Shown here one piece after another: positions 35,089-42,862 of a stretch of DNA of 64,000 nucleotides. Source of the DNA: Hamadaea flava (lineage in GTDB: Bacteria > Actinomycetota > Actinomycetes > Mycobacteriales > Micromonosporaceae); contig NZ_JAMZDZ010000001.1 of the NCBI RefSeq assembly GCF_024172085.1, positions 6,634,001 to 6,698,000 of the forward strand, in the 5' to 3' direction. The first letter of the stretch is position 1, and each line of letters opens with the position of its first letter. The notes under the pieces were generated by a model. It saw nothing but the letters and a program-made list of their open reading frames with translations, was not told the DNA's origin and ran no database searches. A program made the translations under genes and the position numbers.

Positions 35089-36051
35089 ATGTTCGCCCTG
35101 TCCCTCACCGACGACGCCGAGCTGCGCCCGCTGGAGCCCTGGGACGCGTCCGAGTTCGCCGAGCACATGGACCGCGCGCGTGAGCACATCCGGCCGTGGG
35201 TGGGCGCGGGGTTCGTCAACGACGACGCGCGGCTGGTCCTGCAGCGGTACGCCGACAAGCACGCGAAGGACGCTGGCGGCATCTGGGGCATCTGGTGGCA
35301 CGGGAAGCTGGTCGGCGGGGTGCTGCTCGTGTCGTTCGACGCCGCCTCGGGGGTGAGCGAGGCGGGCTGCTGGCTGGAACCGGCCGCGGTCGGCAACGGC
35401 CTGATCACTCGCGCGGCGACCCACCTGCTGAACTGGGTGATCCTGGAGCGCGGCATCGAGCGCGTCGAGTGGCACTGCAACGCGCGCAACGCGCCCAGCA
35501 TCGCCGTGGCGAAACGCCTGGGCATGCGCCTCGACGGGATCATTCGGTCGGCGGCTCCGGCACTCGGCGGCGGGCGGTCGGACATGCACATCTGGTCCGT
35601 GCTCGCCGACGAGTGGCGCGCCCGCCAAGGCGGAGCCGACCCCGACAAGGCGGCGGTCGACGCGCTGGCGACGGCGTTCTTCGCGCTGTTCACGAACACC
35701 GGCGGCGTCGTGCCGGACGTGAGCCGGATCCGTGACCTGTTCGTCCCGGACGGCGTCATCGCCAACGGCGGCCCCAAGGCCGGGCTCTATGACCTCGACG
35801 CGTTCGCCGCACCCCGGCAGGCCCTGCTCACCTCGGGCGAGCTGACCGACTTCGCCGAGGCGGAGACCTGGGAGCGGACCGAGTTCTTCGGCGACGTGGC
35901 GCACCGGCTCTGCGGCTATCGCAAGGAGGGGGTGCTCCGCGGGGAGCCGTTCACCGGGACGGGAACCAAGAGCATGCAGTTCCTGCGTACGCCGGACGGG
36001 TGGCGGCTGACTACCGTCAGCTGGGACGACGACCGGACGCCAACGCCGTGA
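35089..36051 (+). CDS. Fusion of RimJ/RimL-type GNAT acetyltransferase and NTF2-like domain
   Basis: GGAGG lies four to five bases before the ATG at 35089; 320 residues. The N-terminal half (about 1-180: LRPLEPWDASEFAEHMDRA, EAGCWLEPAAVGNGLITRAA, NARNAPSIAVAKRLGM) is a RimJ/RimL-type acetyltransferase. The C-terminal half (about 187-320: ATAFFALFTNTGG, FVPDGVIANGG, TKSMQFLRTPDGWRLTTVSWDD) is an NTF2/DUF4440-like domain. The joining of these two is uncommon to me. It is divergent from tetR and overlaps the convergent downstream gene by 35 bases. Confidence 0.82.
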   Translation: MFALSLTDDAELRPLEPWDASEFAEHMDRAREHIRPWVGAGFVNDDARLVLQRYADKHAKDAGGIWGIWWHGKLVGGVLLVSFDAASGVSEAGCWLEPAAVGNGLITRAATHLLNWVILERGIERVEWHCNARNAPSIAVAKRLGMRLDGIIRSAAPALGGGRSDMHIWSVLADEWRARQGGADPDKAAVDALATAFFALFTNTGGVVPDVSRIRDLFVPDGVIANGGPKAGLYDLDAFAAPRQALLTSGELTDFAEAETWERTEFFGDVAHRLCGYRKEGVLRGEPFTGTGTKSMQFLRTPDGWRLTTVSWDDDRTPTP

Positions 36052-36781
36052 GCAGGACCGTGCGGGCCTCCGCCAGACTCGGGCCGTACCAGGTCAGATG
36101 GCGCCCGGAGAGGAGCACCGACGGAGTCGGCGCGAAGAACTCCGGGCCGTCGGTCGCGGTGAAGGCGTACGGCTCGTCCGGCAGGATGGCCAGCTCGGGT
36201 TCCCGCGCCCGGATCAGTTCCAGCGACGGGCGCGGATAGCGCTCCGGATCGTCGCCGAACACGTTGACGATCCCCAGCCGTCGTAACAGGTCCCCGGCGA
36301 ACGTGCCGCTGCCGAGGACCACCCAGGGCTTGCGCCAGACCGGAATCACCGCCCGAGTGGTCCGGTCCGGGGGTGGCGCGGTCCATGCGACCTCGGCGTC
36401 CGCCAGCCACGCCGGCCGGTCCGCGCCCAGCGCGGCCAGCAGGCGGGACAGGGAGGCGAAGGCGGCGTCGAGGTCGCGCGGATAGGTCACCCACACCGGT
36501 ACGCCGGCCGCCCCGAGCGCCGCGACGTCCTCCTCCCGGTTCTCCTCGACGTTGGCCAGGACCAGGTCGGGCCGCAGTTCGAGGAGGCGATCGACCGACG
36601 GGTACTTCGTGCCGCCGACCCGGGGCAGGTCGAGCCCGGCGGGATGGGTGCAGTAGTCCGTCGCGCCGGCCAGGATGCCCGGCAGCGTCATGGCGACCGC
36701 CTCCGTCAGCGACGGGACGAGCGAAACCACGCGCCGGGGCGGATGGGGCAGGTCGACGTCGCGATCGAGATCGTCCCTCAC
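36017..36781 (-). CDS. BtuF-like helical-backbone metal/cobalamin-binding protein
   Basis: The GTG at 36781 gives 254 residues with no signal peptide. RRVVSLVPSLTEAV, GATDYCTHPAG, VGGTKYPSVDRLLELRPDLVLA, EENREEDVAAL, PVWVTYPRDLDAAFASL and ELAILPDEPYAFT follow the type III periplasmic-binding fold of BtuF and siderophore receptors. Cytosolic members of this type occur without transporter genes, so it may bind a corrinoid or metal inside the cell. Weak -10 AACACT precedes the start by seven bases. The upstream neighbour is divergent. Confidence 0.82.
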   Translation of the reverse strand: MRDDLDRDVDLPHPPRRVVSLVPSLTEAVAMTLPGILAGATDYCTHPAGLDLPRVGGTKYPSVDRLLELRPDLVLANVEENREEDVAALGAAGVPVWVTYPRDLDAAFASLSRLLAALGADRPAWLADAEVAWTAPPPDRTTRAVIPVWRKPWVVLGSGTFAGDLLRRLGIVNVFGDDPERYPRPSLELIRAREPELAILPDEPYAFTATDGPEFFAPTPSVLLSGRHLTWYGPSLAEARTVLLTALASGRRPS

Positions 36782-36826
36782 AGCGGCTAGTGTTTCATCC
36801 CTTTTGCGCCGGGGTACCCCGACCTC

Positions 36827-37060
36827 ATGCAGATCACGATCACCGCGGACGACGTGCGAGCGCTCGCCCAGTCGGGGGACGAGGATCCGGTGCTGGCGCT
36901 GATCGACGGCCAGCCCGCCATTCTGCCCGCCGCCGAGCTGGACGACCATGATCACGTCATCTGCACGCAGGTCGCCCTCATCCAGGCGCTCGGGATGGAG
37001 GTCACCGACGCCGAGGCGGAGGTCTTCGCCGGGCACCTGACCGCTGATCTGCCCCGGTAA
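36827..37060 (+). CDS. Small acidic protein, unknown function
   Basis: The 77-residue product begins MQITITADDVRALAQSGDEDP and is acidic, with LDDHDHVICTQVALIQALG and an amphipathic C-terminal helix. There is no signal or membrane span. Codon usage looks real (G/C in third positions). GGGGTACCCC lies 5-15 bases before the ATG. It is divergent from the BtuF-like gene. I do not recognise it. Confidence 0.6.
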   Translation: MQITITADDVRALAQSGDEDPVLALIDGQPAILPAAELDDHDHVICTQVALIQALGMEVTDAEAEVFAGHLTADLPR

Positions 37061-37110
37061 GCCCCGGGTCGCAATCACCCCGGGGCGTCAGCCCACGAGG
37101 GAGGGCGAAC

Positions 37111-37587
37111 ATGGTTACCGTCACCCATCACGAGCACCATGGCGGAATCCTGCACTGGGACAACGCCATGCAGACCGTGGCCGGCCTCTTCGGGGCGGTC
37201 TTCCTGCTGGTCGGCGTCCTCGGGTTCATCCCGGGCATCACCACCAACTACGGGGACATGACCTTCGCCGGACACGACTCCGGCGCGGAGTTGCTCGGGA
37301 TCTTCCAGGTCTCGGTGCTGCACAACATCGTCCACCTGCTGTTCGGCGTGGCCGGGCTGCTGATGGCGCGTACGCTCAGCGGCGCCCGGATCTTCCTGAT
37401 CGGCGGCGGCGCGATCTACCTCGTGCTGTGGCTCTACGGGCTGATCGTGGACTCGGGCGGCGACGCCAACTTCGTTCCGCTGAACACCGCGGACAACTGG
37501 CTGCACTTCGGCCTCGGCGTCGCGATGATCGCGTTCGGCCTGGCCCTCATGCCCCGGAGGGGGATCACGGGCCGCCGCTCGGGCTGA
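37111..37587 (+). CDS. DUF4383 membrane protein
   Basis: The 158-residue protein has a His-rich start (THHEHHGG) and four spans (about 22-43, 66-86, 90-112, 126-146). FLLVGVLGFIPGITTNY, HNIVHLLFGVAGLLMA and NWLHFGLGVAMIAFG match DUF4383, in which conserved His and Asn lie in the membrane. GAGGGAGGG lies several bases before the ATG. Function is unknown. Confidence 0.9.
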   Translation: MVTVTHHEHHGGILHWDNAMQTVAGLFGAVFLLVGVLGFIPGITTNYGDMTFAGHDSGAELLGIFQVSVLHNIVHLLFGVAGLLMARTLSGARIFLIGGGAIYLVLWLYGLIVDSGGDANFVPLNTADNWLHFGLGVAMIAFGLALMPRRGITGRRSG

Positions 37588-37670
37588 GGTCCGGGCCTCC
37601 CGGCCGCCCGGGCCGCCACGCCTGGGCGCTGCGTGGCTGCTCTCGGCCGCTGCGGGCGCGGGCGGCGGGC

Positions 37671-37737
37671 CAAGATCGGCGGCTGCCGACAACCTTGGGC
37701 GTTTTACGGCGATGACTGGCGGCTGCCGACGATCTTG
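37671..37737. repeat. 67-nt imperfect palindrome with GATC
   Basis: The left arm starts CAAGATCG and the right arm ends CGATCTTG; 16 of 18 positions pair. GGCGGCTGCCGAC also occurs as a direct repeat (37678-37690 and 37718-37730). It lies in the 221-nt gap between convergent DUF4383 and SCO4848-family genes. Nothing else is visible in that gap. Confidence 0.65.
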
Positions 37738-37808
37738 CCGGTCGCGAACTCGATCGGCGGCGCGAGGCGAGCGCTGGTGCGGGCGAGCGCAGGGAGGTGC
37801 GATGGGCG

Positions 37809-38072
37809 TCAGCGTCGTGGGGCGTGGCGCCAGGCCCGGATGCCTAGGACGCCCACGATCGTCCCGATGACGAGCGAGGCCGCGATGAGCAGGGCGTGCA
37901 CCCAGAGGAAGCTGGTGGGCGGGCCCTCCCCGATCTGACCGGTCGACCAGGCGCGCGGATCCTTCCAGATGGCCAGCCCGAACCGGGGCCAGATGACCCA
38001 GGTCCAGACGCCGACCGCGACCAGGAACGCCGACCAACCACGTGTGATGACCACGAGCAGCGAGTATGCCAC
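37809..38072 (-). CDS. SCO4848-family membrane protein
   Basis: The 87-residue protein has two spans. TRGWSAFLVAVGVWTWVIWPRFGLAIWKD followed by SFLWVHALLIAASLVIGTIVGVLGIRAWR matches the SCO4848 family of small actinobacterial membrane proteins. The GTG at 38072 is the farthest start; GTG codons at 38054 or 38051 would match the family N-terminus better. Function is unknown. Confidence 0.85.
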   Translation of the reverse strand: MAYSLLVVITRGWSAFLVAVGVWTWVIWPRFGLAIWKDPRAWSTGQIGEGPPTSFLWVHALLIAASLVIGTIVGVLGIRAWRHAPRR

Positions 38073-38174
38073 CGTCGGCTGAGCGAGGACGGCCGCGGCC
38101 GGGGGGCGGGGAGAGACAGCCGGGAATGCCCGGCCCTTTCGGAGTTGTTCTCAGCAACGACGGAAGGAGTGGAA

Positions 38175-38510
38175 GTGACCTTGTGGCCGGAGCTGGATCT
38201 GGCGGAGCGGTATCGGAAGGCTCAGGAGTTCTTCGACGCGCAGGACTACCGCACGGCGGAGAATCTGCTGGTCGAGGTGGTGACGGCCGAGCCGGCCCAT
38301 CAGGCGTCGCGGCTGCTGCTCGCCCGGACCTACTACCACACCGCTCAGCTGCGCCGGGCCGAAGAGCAGCTGCGCGTGATCATCGAGCGGGAGCCCACGG
38401 AGGCGTACGCCCATCTCATGCTGGGCCGGACGCTTCAGCGGGCCAGCCGGCACGAAGAAGCCGTACCGCATCTGCGGATGGCCGCGATCATGATGGGCGA
38501 GGGGGCCTGA
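38175..38510 (+). CDS. Tetratricopeptide-repeat protein
   Basis: GGAAGGAG lies five to six bases before the GTG at 38175; 111 residues. Three TPR-like helical pairs can be read: AERYRKAQEFFDAQDYRTAENLL, ASRLLLARTYYHTAQLRRAEE and AYAHLMLGRTLQRASRHEEA. It is a cytosolic scaffold protein of unknown partner. The DUF4236 gene follows by 45 nt and may be cotranscribed. Confidence 0.85.
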   Translation: MTLWPELDLAERYRKAQEFFDAQDYRTAENLLVEVVTAEPAHQASRLLLARTYYHTAQLRRAEEQLRVIIEREPTEAYAHLMLGRTLQRASRHEEAVPHLRMAAIMMGEGA

Positions 38511-38555
38511 GCTGCCCGATGTTTGGCCATTGAGGACTGAGGGGCATGCAAGGGC

Positions 38556-38732
38556 ATGCCTTTCCTCTTCCGCAAGATGACCAAGCTCGGACCGCTGCGG
38601 TTTCATTTCACCCAGCACGGGTTCTCGTCGTGGGGGCTGAAGATCGGCCGCTGGTCGTGGAACTCCAAGACCCGTTCGCATCGCGTCGACCTGCCGGGAC
38701 CGCTGTCCTGGAAGCAGAAGCGCTCGAACTAG
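38556..38732 (+). CDS. DUF4236-type small protein
   Basis: The 58-residue product starts MPFLFRKMTKLGPLRFHFTQ, continues SSWGLKIGRWSWNSKTRSHR and ends WKQKRSN. It resembles short actinobacterial DUF4236 proteins (FRKxxKLGPxRxxF..., SxWGxKxGRWxWN). It is very basic, possibly nucleic-acid binding (inference). The start ATG is preceded by AAGGGC, and GGGCATGC occurs twice just before it. Confidence 0.75.
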   Translation: MPFLFRKMTKLGPLRFHFTQHGFSSWGLKIGRWSWNSKTRSHRVDLPGPLSWKQKRSN

Positions 38733-39047
38733 CGAGCTGGGCGCTCGCCGGGTGGGGCGGTGCGTTGCCTCACCCGGCGAGCCGGTCCGCGCGCCCCCGG
38801 CCGGGCGCACGCGGACCTGCCGGGCCCCTGCCTGCTCATCCGCAGGGCAGGCAAGGGCGGGTGGGACCGCACCCCATCGCTTCGGCACGGGGAGAAGCCA
38901 GTCCCATGCTGCGCGACGCCGGCGGCCAGCCGGATGCGGTGTGCGACCGGCATCCGCGGCCGGGGGACGGACTCGCCGATCCGTCGACCCGGGCCGAGGG
39001 CTCCACGAGCTGCTGGGCAGCCCGGCGGAGTCCACCGTTGACGCAGG
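38733..39047. other. 315-nt gene-free, hairpin-rich gap between convergent genes
   Basis: No convincing ORF. Starting with a 12-bp hairpin (38743-38782), the stretch can form several more stems: GCCTGC/GCAGGC near 38828-38852, CCCC/GGGG near 38872-38894, and CGGATGC/GCATCCG near 38931-38956. It does not match a riboswitch I know. It lies downstream of both flanking genes, so it could be a long 3' region or an unnamed RNA. Confidence 0.4.
38743..38782 (+). terminator. Hairpin terminator after the DUF4236 gene
   Basis: GCTCGCCGGGTG pairs with CACCCGGCGAGC (12 bp, 16-nt loop), 10 bases after the stop codon. No T tract. Confidence 0.65.
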
Positions 39048-40358
39048 CTACCGACGAGGACGTTGCAGGAAGGTTGCACCGTTCGGGGGCAGCCCGTACT
39101 CGGCGCGGAGACGGCGTACCTGGGTCTTGGCGAGAGCCTGCTGAGCCAGGTCGGCCCGCCGGGACGCGGCCAGCCGTTCCCAGATCTCCAAGTCGTCGTT
39201 CCCGTGTTTGGTGGCCCAGGCTTCCAGGATCGCCGGGTCGTCAGTGGACAGCACCGCGCACCGGACCCGCGCGTCGAGCAGGTCGCGGAGTTCGGCGACG
39301 CCCCGCGCTTCCGACATGGGCAGCAGCGGCCCGGCGTACGCCGCCACCGCGGCCGCGGGCTCGCCGCGTTCCAGCGCGTCCCGTACGTCGGCGTAGTCCG
39401 CGTCGAGTCCTTCGGCCAGGCGATAGGGCCGGGACTGGACGAGGTCGCCGACGGCCCGCCGCAGCCGGTTGATCTCCACGCGCAGGGTCGCCGGATTGGC
39501 GAAGTCCTCGTAGAGCGCGTCGGCGAGCTGGTCGCCGGTCATCCCCTCGGGGTTCTCCCGCAGCAGGACGAGGATCTCGGTGTGCCGCGGGCTGAGGCGT
39601 ACGCGCCGTCCGTCGAGGAGGAGGACGCCCTCGGACCGATTCAGCGCCGACAGCCGGGCGACCGTGCGTTGTTCGGGCAGCCACAGGCCGTTCTCCGGGG
39701 CGCGTCGCCAGGACAGCTCCGCCTCGGCAGCCCGAGCCGCCGCCTTGACCAGGGCCAGGCTGTGCGGATGGGCGACGACGCTGCCGCCGGTGACGTCGAT
39801 CATGCCGATGATCTCGCCGGTGGCCGGATCGTGGATCGGCGCGGCGGCGCAGGTCCACGGGTGCACCGGCACGCTGTAGTGCTCGGTCGCGAAGATCTGC
39901 ACCGCTTCGTCCAGCGCCAGCGCGGTGCCGGGCGCGTTCGTCCCGGCGAACCGCTCGTCCCAGATCGCGCCCTCGACGAAGTGGATGCGTTCCCCGGTGT
40001 CGCGGACGGTCTTGTGCCCGTCGACCCAGAGCAGCCGGCCCTGGGCGTCGGCGATGGACATCAGGTGGCGGTCGGCCTCGGCCACCCGCCCGACGAGTTC
40101 ACGCAGCACCGGCAGGACGGCCGAGAGCAGATGATCCTCCCGGTACGCGGCCAGCTCGTCGTCGGTGAGCACGATCGGCGGCGGCGTCTCAGGGTCGACG
40201 CGGGCCCGCTGCGACCGTTGCCAGGACTGAGCCACCACGGGTCGCACGTCGAGCTGGTCCGGGGCGGCTCCGGACAGAAACGCCTCGTGCGCGCGGGCTA
40301 TCTCGCCCGCCCGTTGCTTGTGCTCGGTCCCCGGCTCCGCCAGGTACGGACTGTGCAT
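39048..40358 (-). CDS. GAF-domain transcriptional regulator with C-terminal winged helix
   Basis: The ATG at 40358 is preferred; a longer form starts at 40397. About 436 residues. The N-terminal part (RPVVAQSWQRSQRARVDP) and the GAF region (DAQGRLLWVDG, GAIWDERFAGTNAPGTALALD, WTCAAAPIHDPATGEIIGMIDVTGG) match AcoR-type regulators. The sigma54 AAA+ domain is absent and the C-terminus instead has an OmpR-like winged helix (LSPRHTEILVLLRENPEGMTGDQLADAL, LRVEINRLRRAVGDLV). Such GAF regulators usually sit by aldehyde or alcohol dehydrogenase genes. It is divergent from the acyl-CoA dehydrogenase pair. Confidence 0.87.
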   Translation of the reverse strand: MHSPYLAEPGTEHKQRAGEIARAHEAFLSGAAPDQLDVRPVVAQSWQRSQRARVDPETPPPIVLTDDELAAYREDHLLSAVLPVLRELVGRVAEADRHLMSIADAQGRLLWVDGHKTVRDTGERIHFVEGAIWDERFAGTNAPGTALALDEAVQIFATEHYSVPVHPWTCAAAPIHDPATGEIIGMIDVTGGSVVAHPHSLALVKAAARAAEAELSWRRAPENGLWLPEQRTVARLSALNRSEGVLLLDGRRVRLSPRHTEILVLLRENPEGMTGDQLADALYEDFANPATLRVEINRLRRAVGDLVQSRPYRLAEGLDADYADVRDALERGEPAAAVAAYAGPLLPMSEARGVAELRDLLDARVRCAVLSTDDPAILEAWATKHGNDDLEIWERLAASRRADLAQQALAKTQVRRLRAEYGLPPNGATFLQRPRR

Positions 40359-40474
40359 TTCACCGCCACAGAGAGCTGATGGAACTGAGACTGACACCGC
40401 AGTTCCACTCGTGCAACATCCAACCTCGACATGGCCGACTGGGTGACGCTCTCGACCGGGCGACCGACGAAGGA

Positions 40475-40495
40475 TATATTTGCACTCTCAATGCA
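40475..40495 (+). promoter_or_regulatory. Candidate promoter and partial dyad before the acyl-CoA dehydrogenase pair
   Basis: TATATT (40475-40480) is a good -10 match, directly followed by TGCACTC-T-CAATGCA, whose arms pair at five of seven positions. The left arm differs by one base from that of the palindrome at 42812-42826 (TACACTC), so the two operons may share a regulator. Confidence 0.35.
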
Positions 40496-40515
40496 TCTAG
40501 TGAGCGGGAGTCGCG

Positions 40516-41706
40516 ATGGGTTCACCCCCCACCACAGCGGACGAGGCGCGTGCGCTGGTCGAAGCCTTCCTCGCCCGGGGGGACCTGCCCACCGAGAAGA
40601 CGGAGTTCCTCCGCGCCCGGTTCGACGCCGGTCTCGCGTGGCTGCACTACCCGGCCGGGCTGGGCGGTCTCGGGGCGTCCCGGGCTCTGCAACCCGTCGC
40701 GGACGAGGCGTTCGCCGCCGCCGGTACGCCGGACAACGAGCCGCGCCGGATCGCGGTCGGCCTCGGCATGGCCGCGCCGACGCTGCTCAAACACGGCACG
40801 GCCGAGCAACGGGAGCGCTACCTCCGGCCGCTCTGGACGGGCGAGGAGGTCTGGTGCCAACTTTTCAGCGAGCCCGGGGCGGGCTCGGATCTCGCCGGAC
40901 TCGCCTGCGCGGCGAGTAAGGACGCCAATGGCTGGGTGATCACGGGACAGAAGGTGTGGACGTCCCAGGCCCACTACGCGCGTTGGGGCATCCTGCTCGC
41001 GCGTACCGATCCTGACCTGCCGAAACATCAAGGCATTACGTTCTTCGTCTGCGACATGCGCGCGCCCGGCGTGACCGTCCGCCCGCTGCGGCAGCTCACC
41101 GGGGAGGCCGAGTTCAACGAGGTGTTCCTCGACGAGGTCCGGCTCCCGGACGCGGCTCGGCTCGGCGAAGTCGGCGACGGCTGGAGCGTTGCGCGTACCA
41201 CTCTGATGAATGAAAGGGTGAGCATCGGCGGCGACGCGCTGCCGCGGGAGGGTGGTGCGATCGGGCTGCTCGCGCGGACCTGGCGCGACCGGCCGGAGCT
41301 GCGCCGCCCCGGCCTGCACGACGCGGTCCTGCGGGCCTGGGTCCGCGCGGAGGCGGTGCGGCTCACCGGGCTGCGGCTGCGACAGCAGCTCGCGGTGGGC
41401 GAGCCGGGGCCGGAGGGCTCGGCGGTCAAGCTGGCCTTCGCCGGCCTCCTGCAGGAGATCACCGGCCTGGAGCTGGAGTTGCTCGCGGAGGCCGCGCTGC
41501 GGCACGACGAGTGGCGGCAGGATCGTGGGCCGCAGCCGGAGTTCCCGCTCCGCACCGCGACGCATCGATATCTCCGCGCGCGCGGCTCGTCGATCGAGGG
41601 CGGCACCTCGGAGATTCTGCGCACGATCATCGGTGAGCGGGTGCTCGGGCTGCCCGCCGAACCCCGCGCCGATCTGGCCGTCGCGTGGCGGGAGCTGCCG
41701 CGATGA
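40516..41706 (+). CDS. Acyl-CoA dehydrogenase, probable catalytic subunit of an alpha-beta pair
   Basis: GGGAG lies five bases before the ATG. The 396-residue protein has the acyl-CoA dehydrogenase fold: LFSEPGAGSDLAGL, WVITGQKVWTSQAHYARWG, and RYLRARGSSIEGGTSEILRTIIGERVLGLP. The Glu of SIEGGTSE is at the place of the catalytic base. It should oxidise an acyl-CoA to the 2-enoyl-CoA with FAD. Its stop overlaps the next acyl-CoA dehydrogenase gene by ATGA, like the alpha2beta2 pairs (FadE26-27, FadE28-29) of steroid side-chain degradation. Confidence 0.92.
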   Translation: MGSPPTTADEARALVEAFLARGDLPTEKTEFLRARFDAGLAWLHYPAGLGGLGASRALQPVADEAFAAAGTPDNEPRRIAVGLGMAAPTLLKHGTAEQRERYLRPLWTGEEVWCQLFSEPGAGSDLAGLACAASKDANGWVITGQKVWTSQAHYARWGILLARTDPDLPKHQGITFFVCDMRAPGVTVRPLRQLTGEAEFNEVFLDEVRLPDAARLGEVGDGWSVARTTLMNERVSIGGDALPREGGAIGLLARTWRDRPELRRPGLHDAVLRAWVRAEAVRLTGLRLRQQLAVGEPGPEGSAVKLAFAGLLQEITGLELELLAEAALRHDEWRQDRGPQPEFPLRTATHRYLRARGSSIEGGTSEILRTIIGERVLGLPAEPRADLAVAWRELPR

Positions 41707-42773
41707 CCGGGCTGCTCTATTCCGAAGTGGAAAGTGCACTGCGTGCCGAGCTGCGCGCGATGCTGCGGCAGCACAGCGATCCGCCCGCTCGGATCGAGCG
41801 CGCCGACCCGGTGGACGTCGACCTCTGGCGCCGCCTCGCCGACATGGGCCTGGCTGGGCTGCTCGTCCCGGAGGAGCTGGGCGGCGCGGGCGCGAGTCCG
41901 CGGGAGGCCGCCGTGGTCCTCGAAGAACTGGGCCGGGCCGTCGCACCCGTGCCCTATCTGGGCTGCGCCGTGGTTGCGGGCACGGCGCTGCTCTCCTGCG
42001 GCGAGCCGGACCTCCTCGCCGGTCTCGCCGCAGGAGAGCGCCCGGTCGCGCTGGCGGTGCCGTTCGCCGGCCCGCCGTCCGGTGCCTGGTCGCCCACCGT
42101 CACGGCGGCGGGGGACCGGCTCACCGGCTCGGTCCGGGCCGTGGCGGACGCGATCACCGCGGAGATCCTGCTGGTCCCGGCGGGTGCCGGACTGTTCGCC
42201 GTCGAAGCTCGACGGGTACGCCGAGAGCAGTGCACGTCGTTGGACGAGACCCGCCGGCTGTGCGACCTGAGCTTCGACGGCACACCCGGACGGCTGCTGG
42301 CCGAAGGGGCCGACGCCGAGACGGCGGTCCGGGACGCGCTGCTCGCGGGGGCGGCCCTGCTGGCCAGCGAGCAGGTCGGCGTGGCGGAGTGGTGCTTGGA
42401 CACGACGGTCGAGCACGCCCGCGGCAGGTACCAGTTCGGCCGGCCGATCGGGTCGTTCCAGGCGGTCAAGCATCGACTGGCCGACGTGTGGGTCGCGGTG
42501 ACGCAGGCGCGGGCGGTCGCCCGGTACGCCGCCTCGGCCGTCGCGGAGAAGTCGGAGGTGGAGGTCGCCGCGGCGTTGGCTCAGGCGCACTGCTCCGGGG
42601 TCGCCGTCGAGGCGGCGGAGGCGTGCGTACAGCTGCACGGCGGGATCGGGATGACCTGGGAACACCCGGCGCACCTCTACCTCAAGCGCGCCCGTTCGGC
42701 GGCCTTGGCGTACGGGGCGGCCGACGTGCACCGGGCGCGCCTGGCCGAGCTGGTCGATCTGCCGCCCGCTTGA
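41703..42773 (+). CDS. Acyl-CoA dehydrogenase-like partner subunit
   Basis: The 356-residue product is shorter than usual (380-400). It keeps RYQFGRPIGSFQAVKHRLADVWV and CVQLHGGIGMTWEHPAHLYLKRARS, which help to bind FAD. The region with the catalytic Glu (YEGT or IEGGT) is absent after the final helix, and the N-terminal FAD-binding segment is diverged. That is how the non-catalytic subunit of heteromeric acyl-CoA dehydrogenases looks. Translationally coupled to the gene before. Confidence 0.9.
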   Translation: MTGLLYSEVESALRAELRAMLRQHSDPPARIERADPVDVDLWRRLADMGLAGLLVPEELGGAGASPREAAVVLEELGRAVAPVPYLGCAVVAGTALLSCGEPDLLAGLAAGERPVALAVPFAGPPSGAWSPTVTAAGDRLTGSVRAVADAITAEILLVPAGAGLFAVEARRVRREQCTSLDETRRLCDLSFDGTPGRLLAEGADAETAVRDALLAGAALLASEQVGVAEWCLDTTVEHARGRYQFGRPIGSFQAVKHRLADVWVAVTQARAVARYAASAVAEKSEVEVAAALAQAHCSGVAVEAAEACVQLHGGIGMTWEHPAHLYLKRARSAALAYGAADVHRARLAELVDLPPA

Positions 42774-42811
42774 CCGCTTGCTGAGCCTATTGACGTGGCG
42801 GCCGAGAAACG

Positions 42812-42826
42812 TACACTCCGAGTGTA
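42812..42826. promoter_or_regulatory. Perfect palindrome TACACTC-C-GAGTGTA before the ABC importer operon
   Basis: Seven-base arms surround one base, 36 nt before the livG start and 38 nt after the acyl-CoA dehydrogenase stop. It is a typical dimer operator; the TetR encoded at the end of the cluster (47642-48265) is the nearest candidate. Confidence 0.55.
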
Positions 42827-42862
42827 AATACTTGCCGGTAACCCGGCGAAGGGACGGTGACG

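Noticed and set aside
36827-36950. Antitoxin of a toxin-antitoxin pair
   Set aside because: The small acidic protein has no partner gene; the neighbour is a divergent BtuF-like gene.
37633-37938. Small plus-strand ORF in the gap after the DUF4383 gene
   Set aside because: No ribosome site, mixed composition, and it overlaps the SCO4848-family gene on the other strand.
38733-39047. Possible cobalamin or ydaO-type riboswitch
   Set aside because: GGGGAGAAGCC-like words suggested it, but no conserved core or correct spacing could be found and no gene lies downstream in the right orientation.
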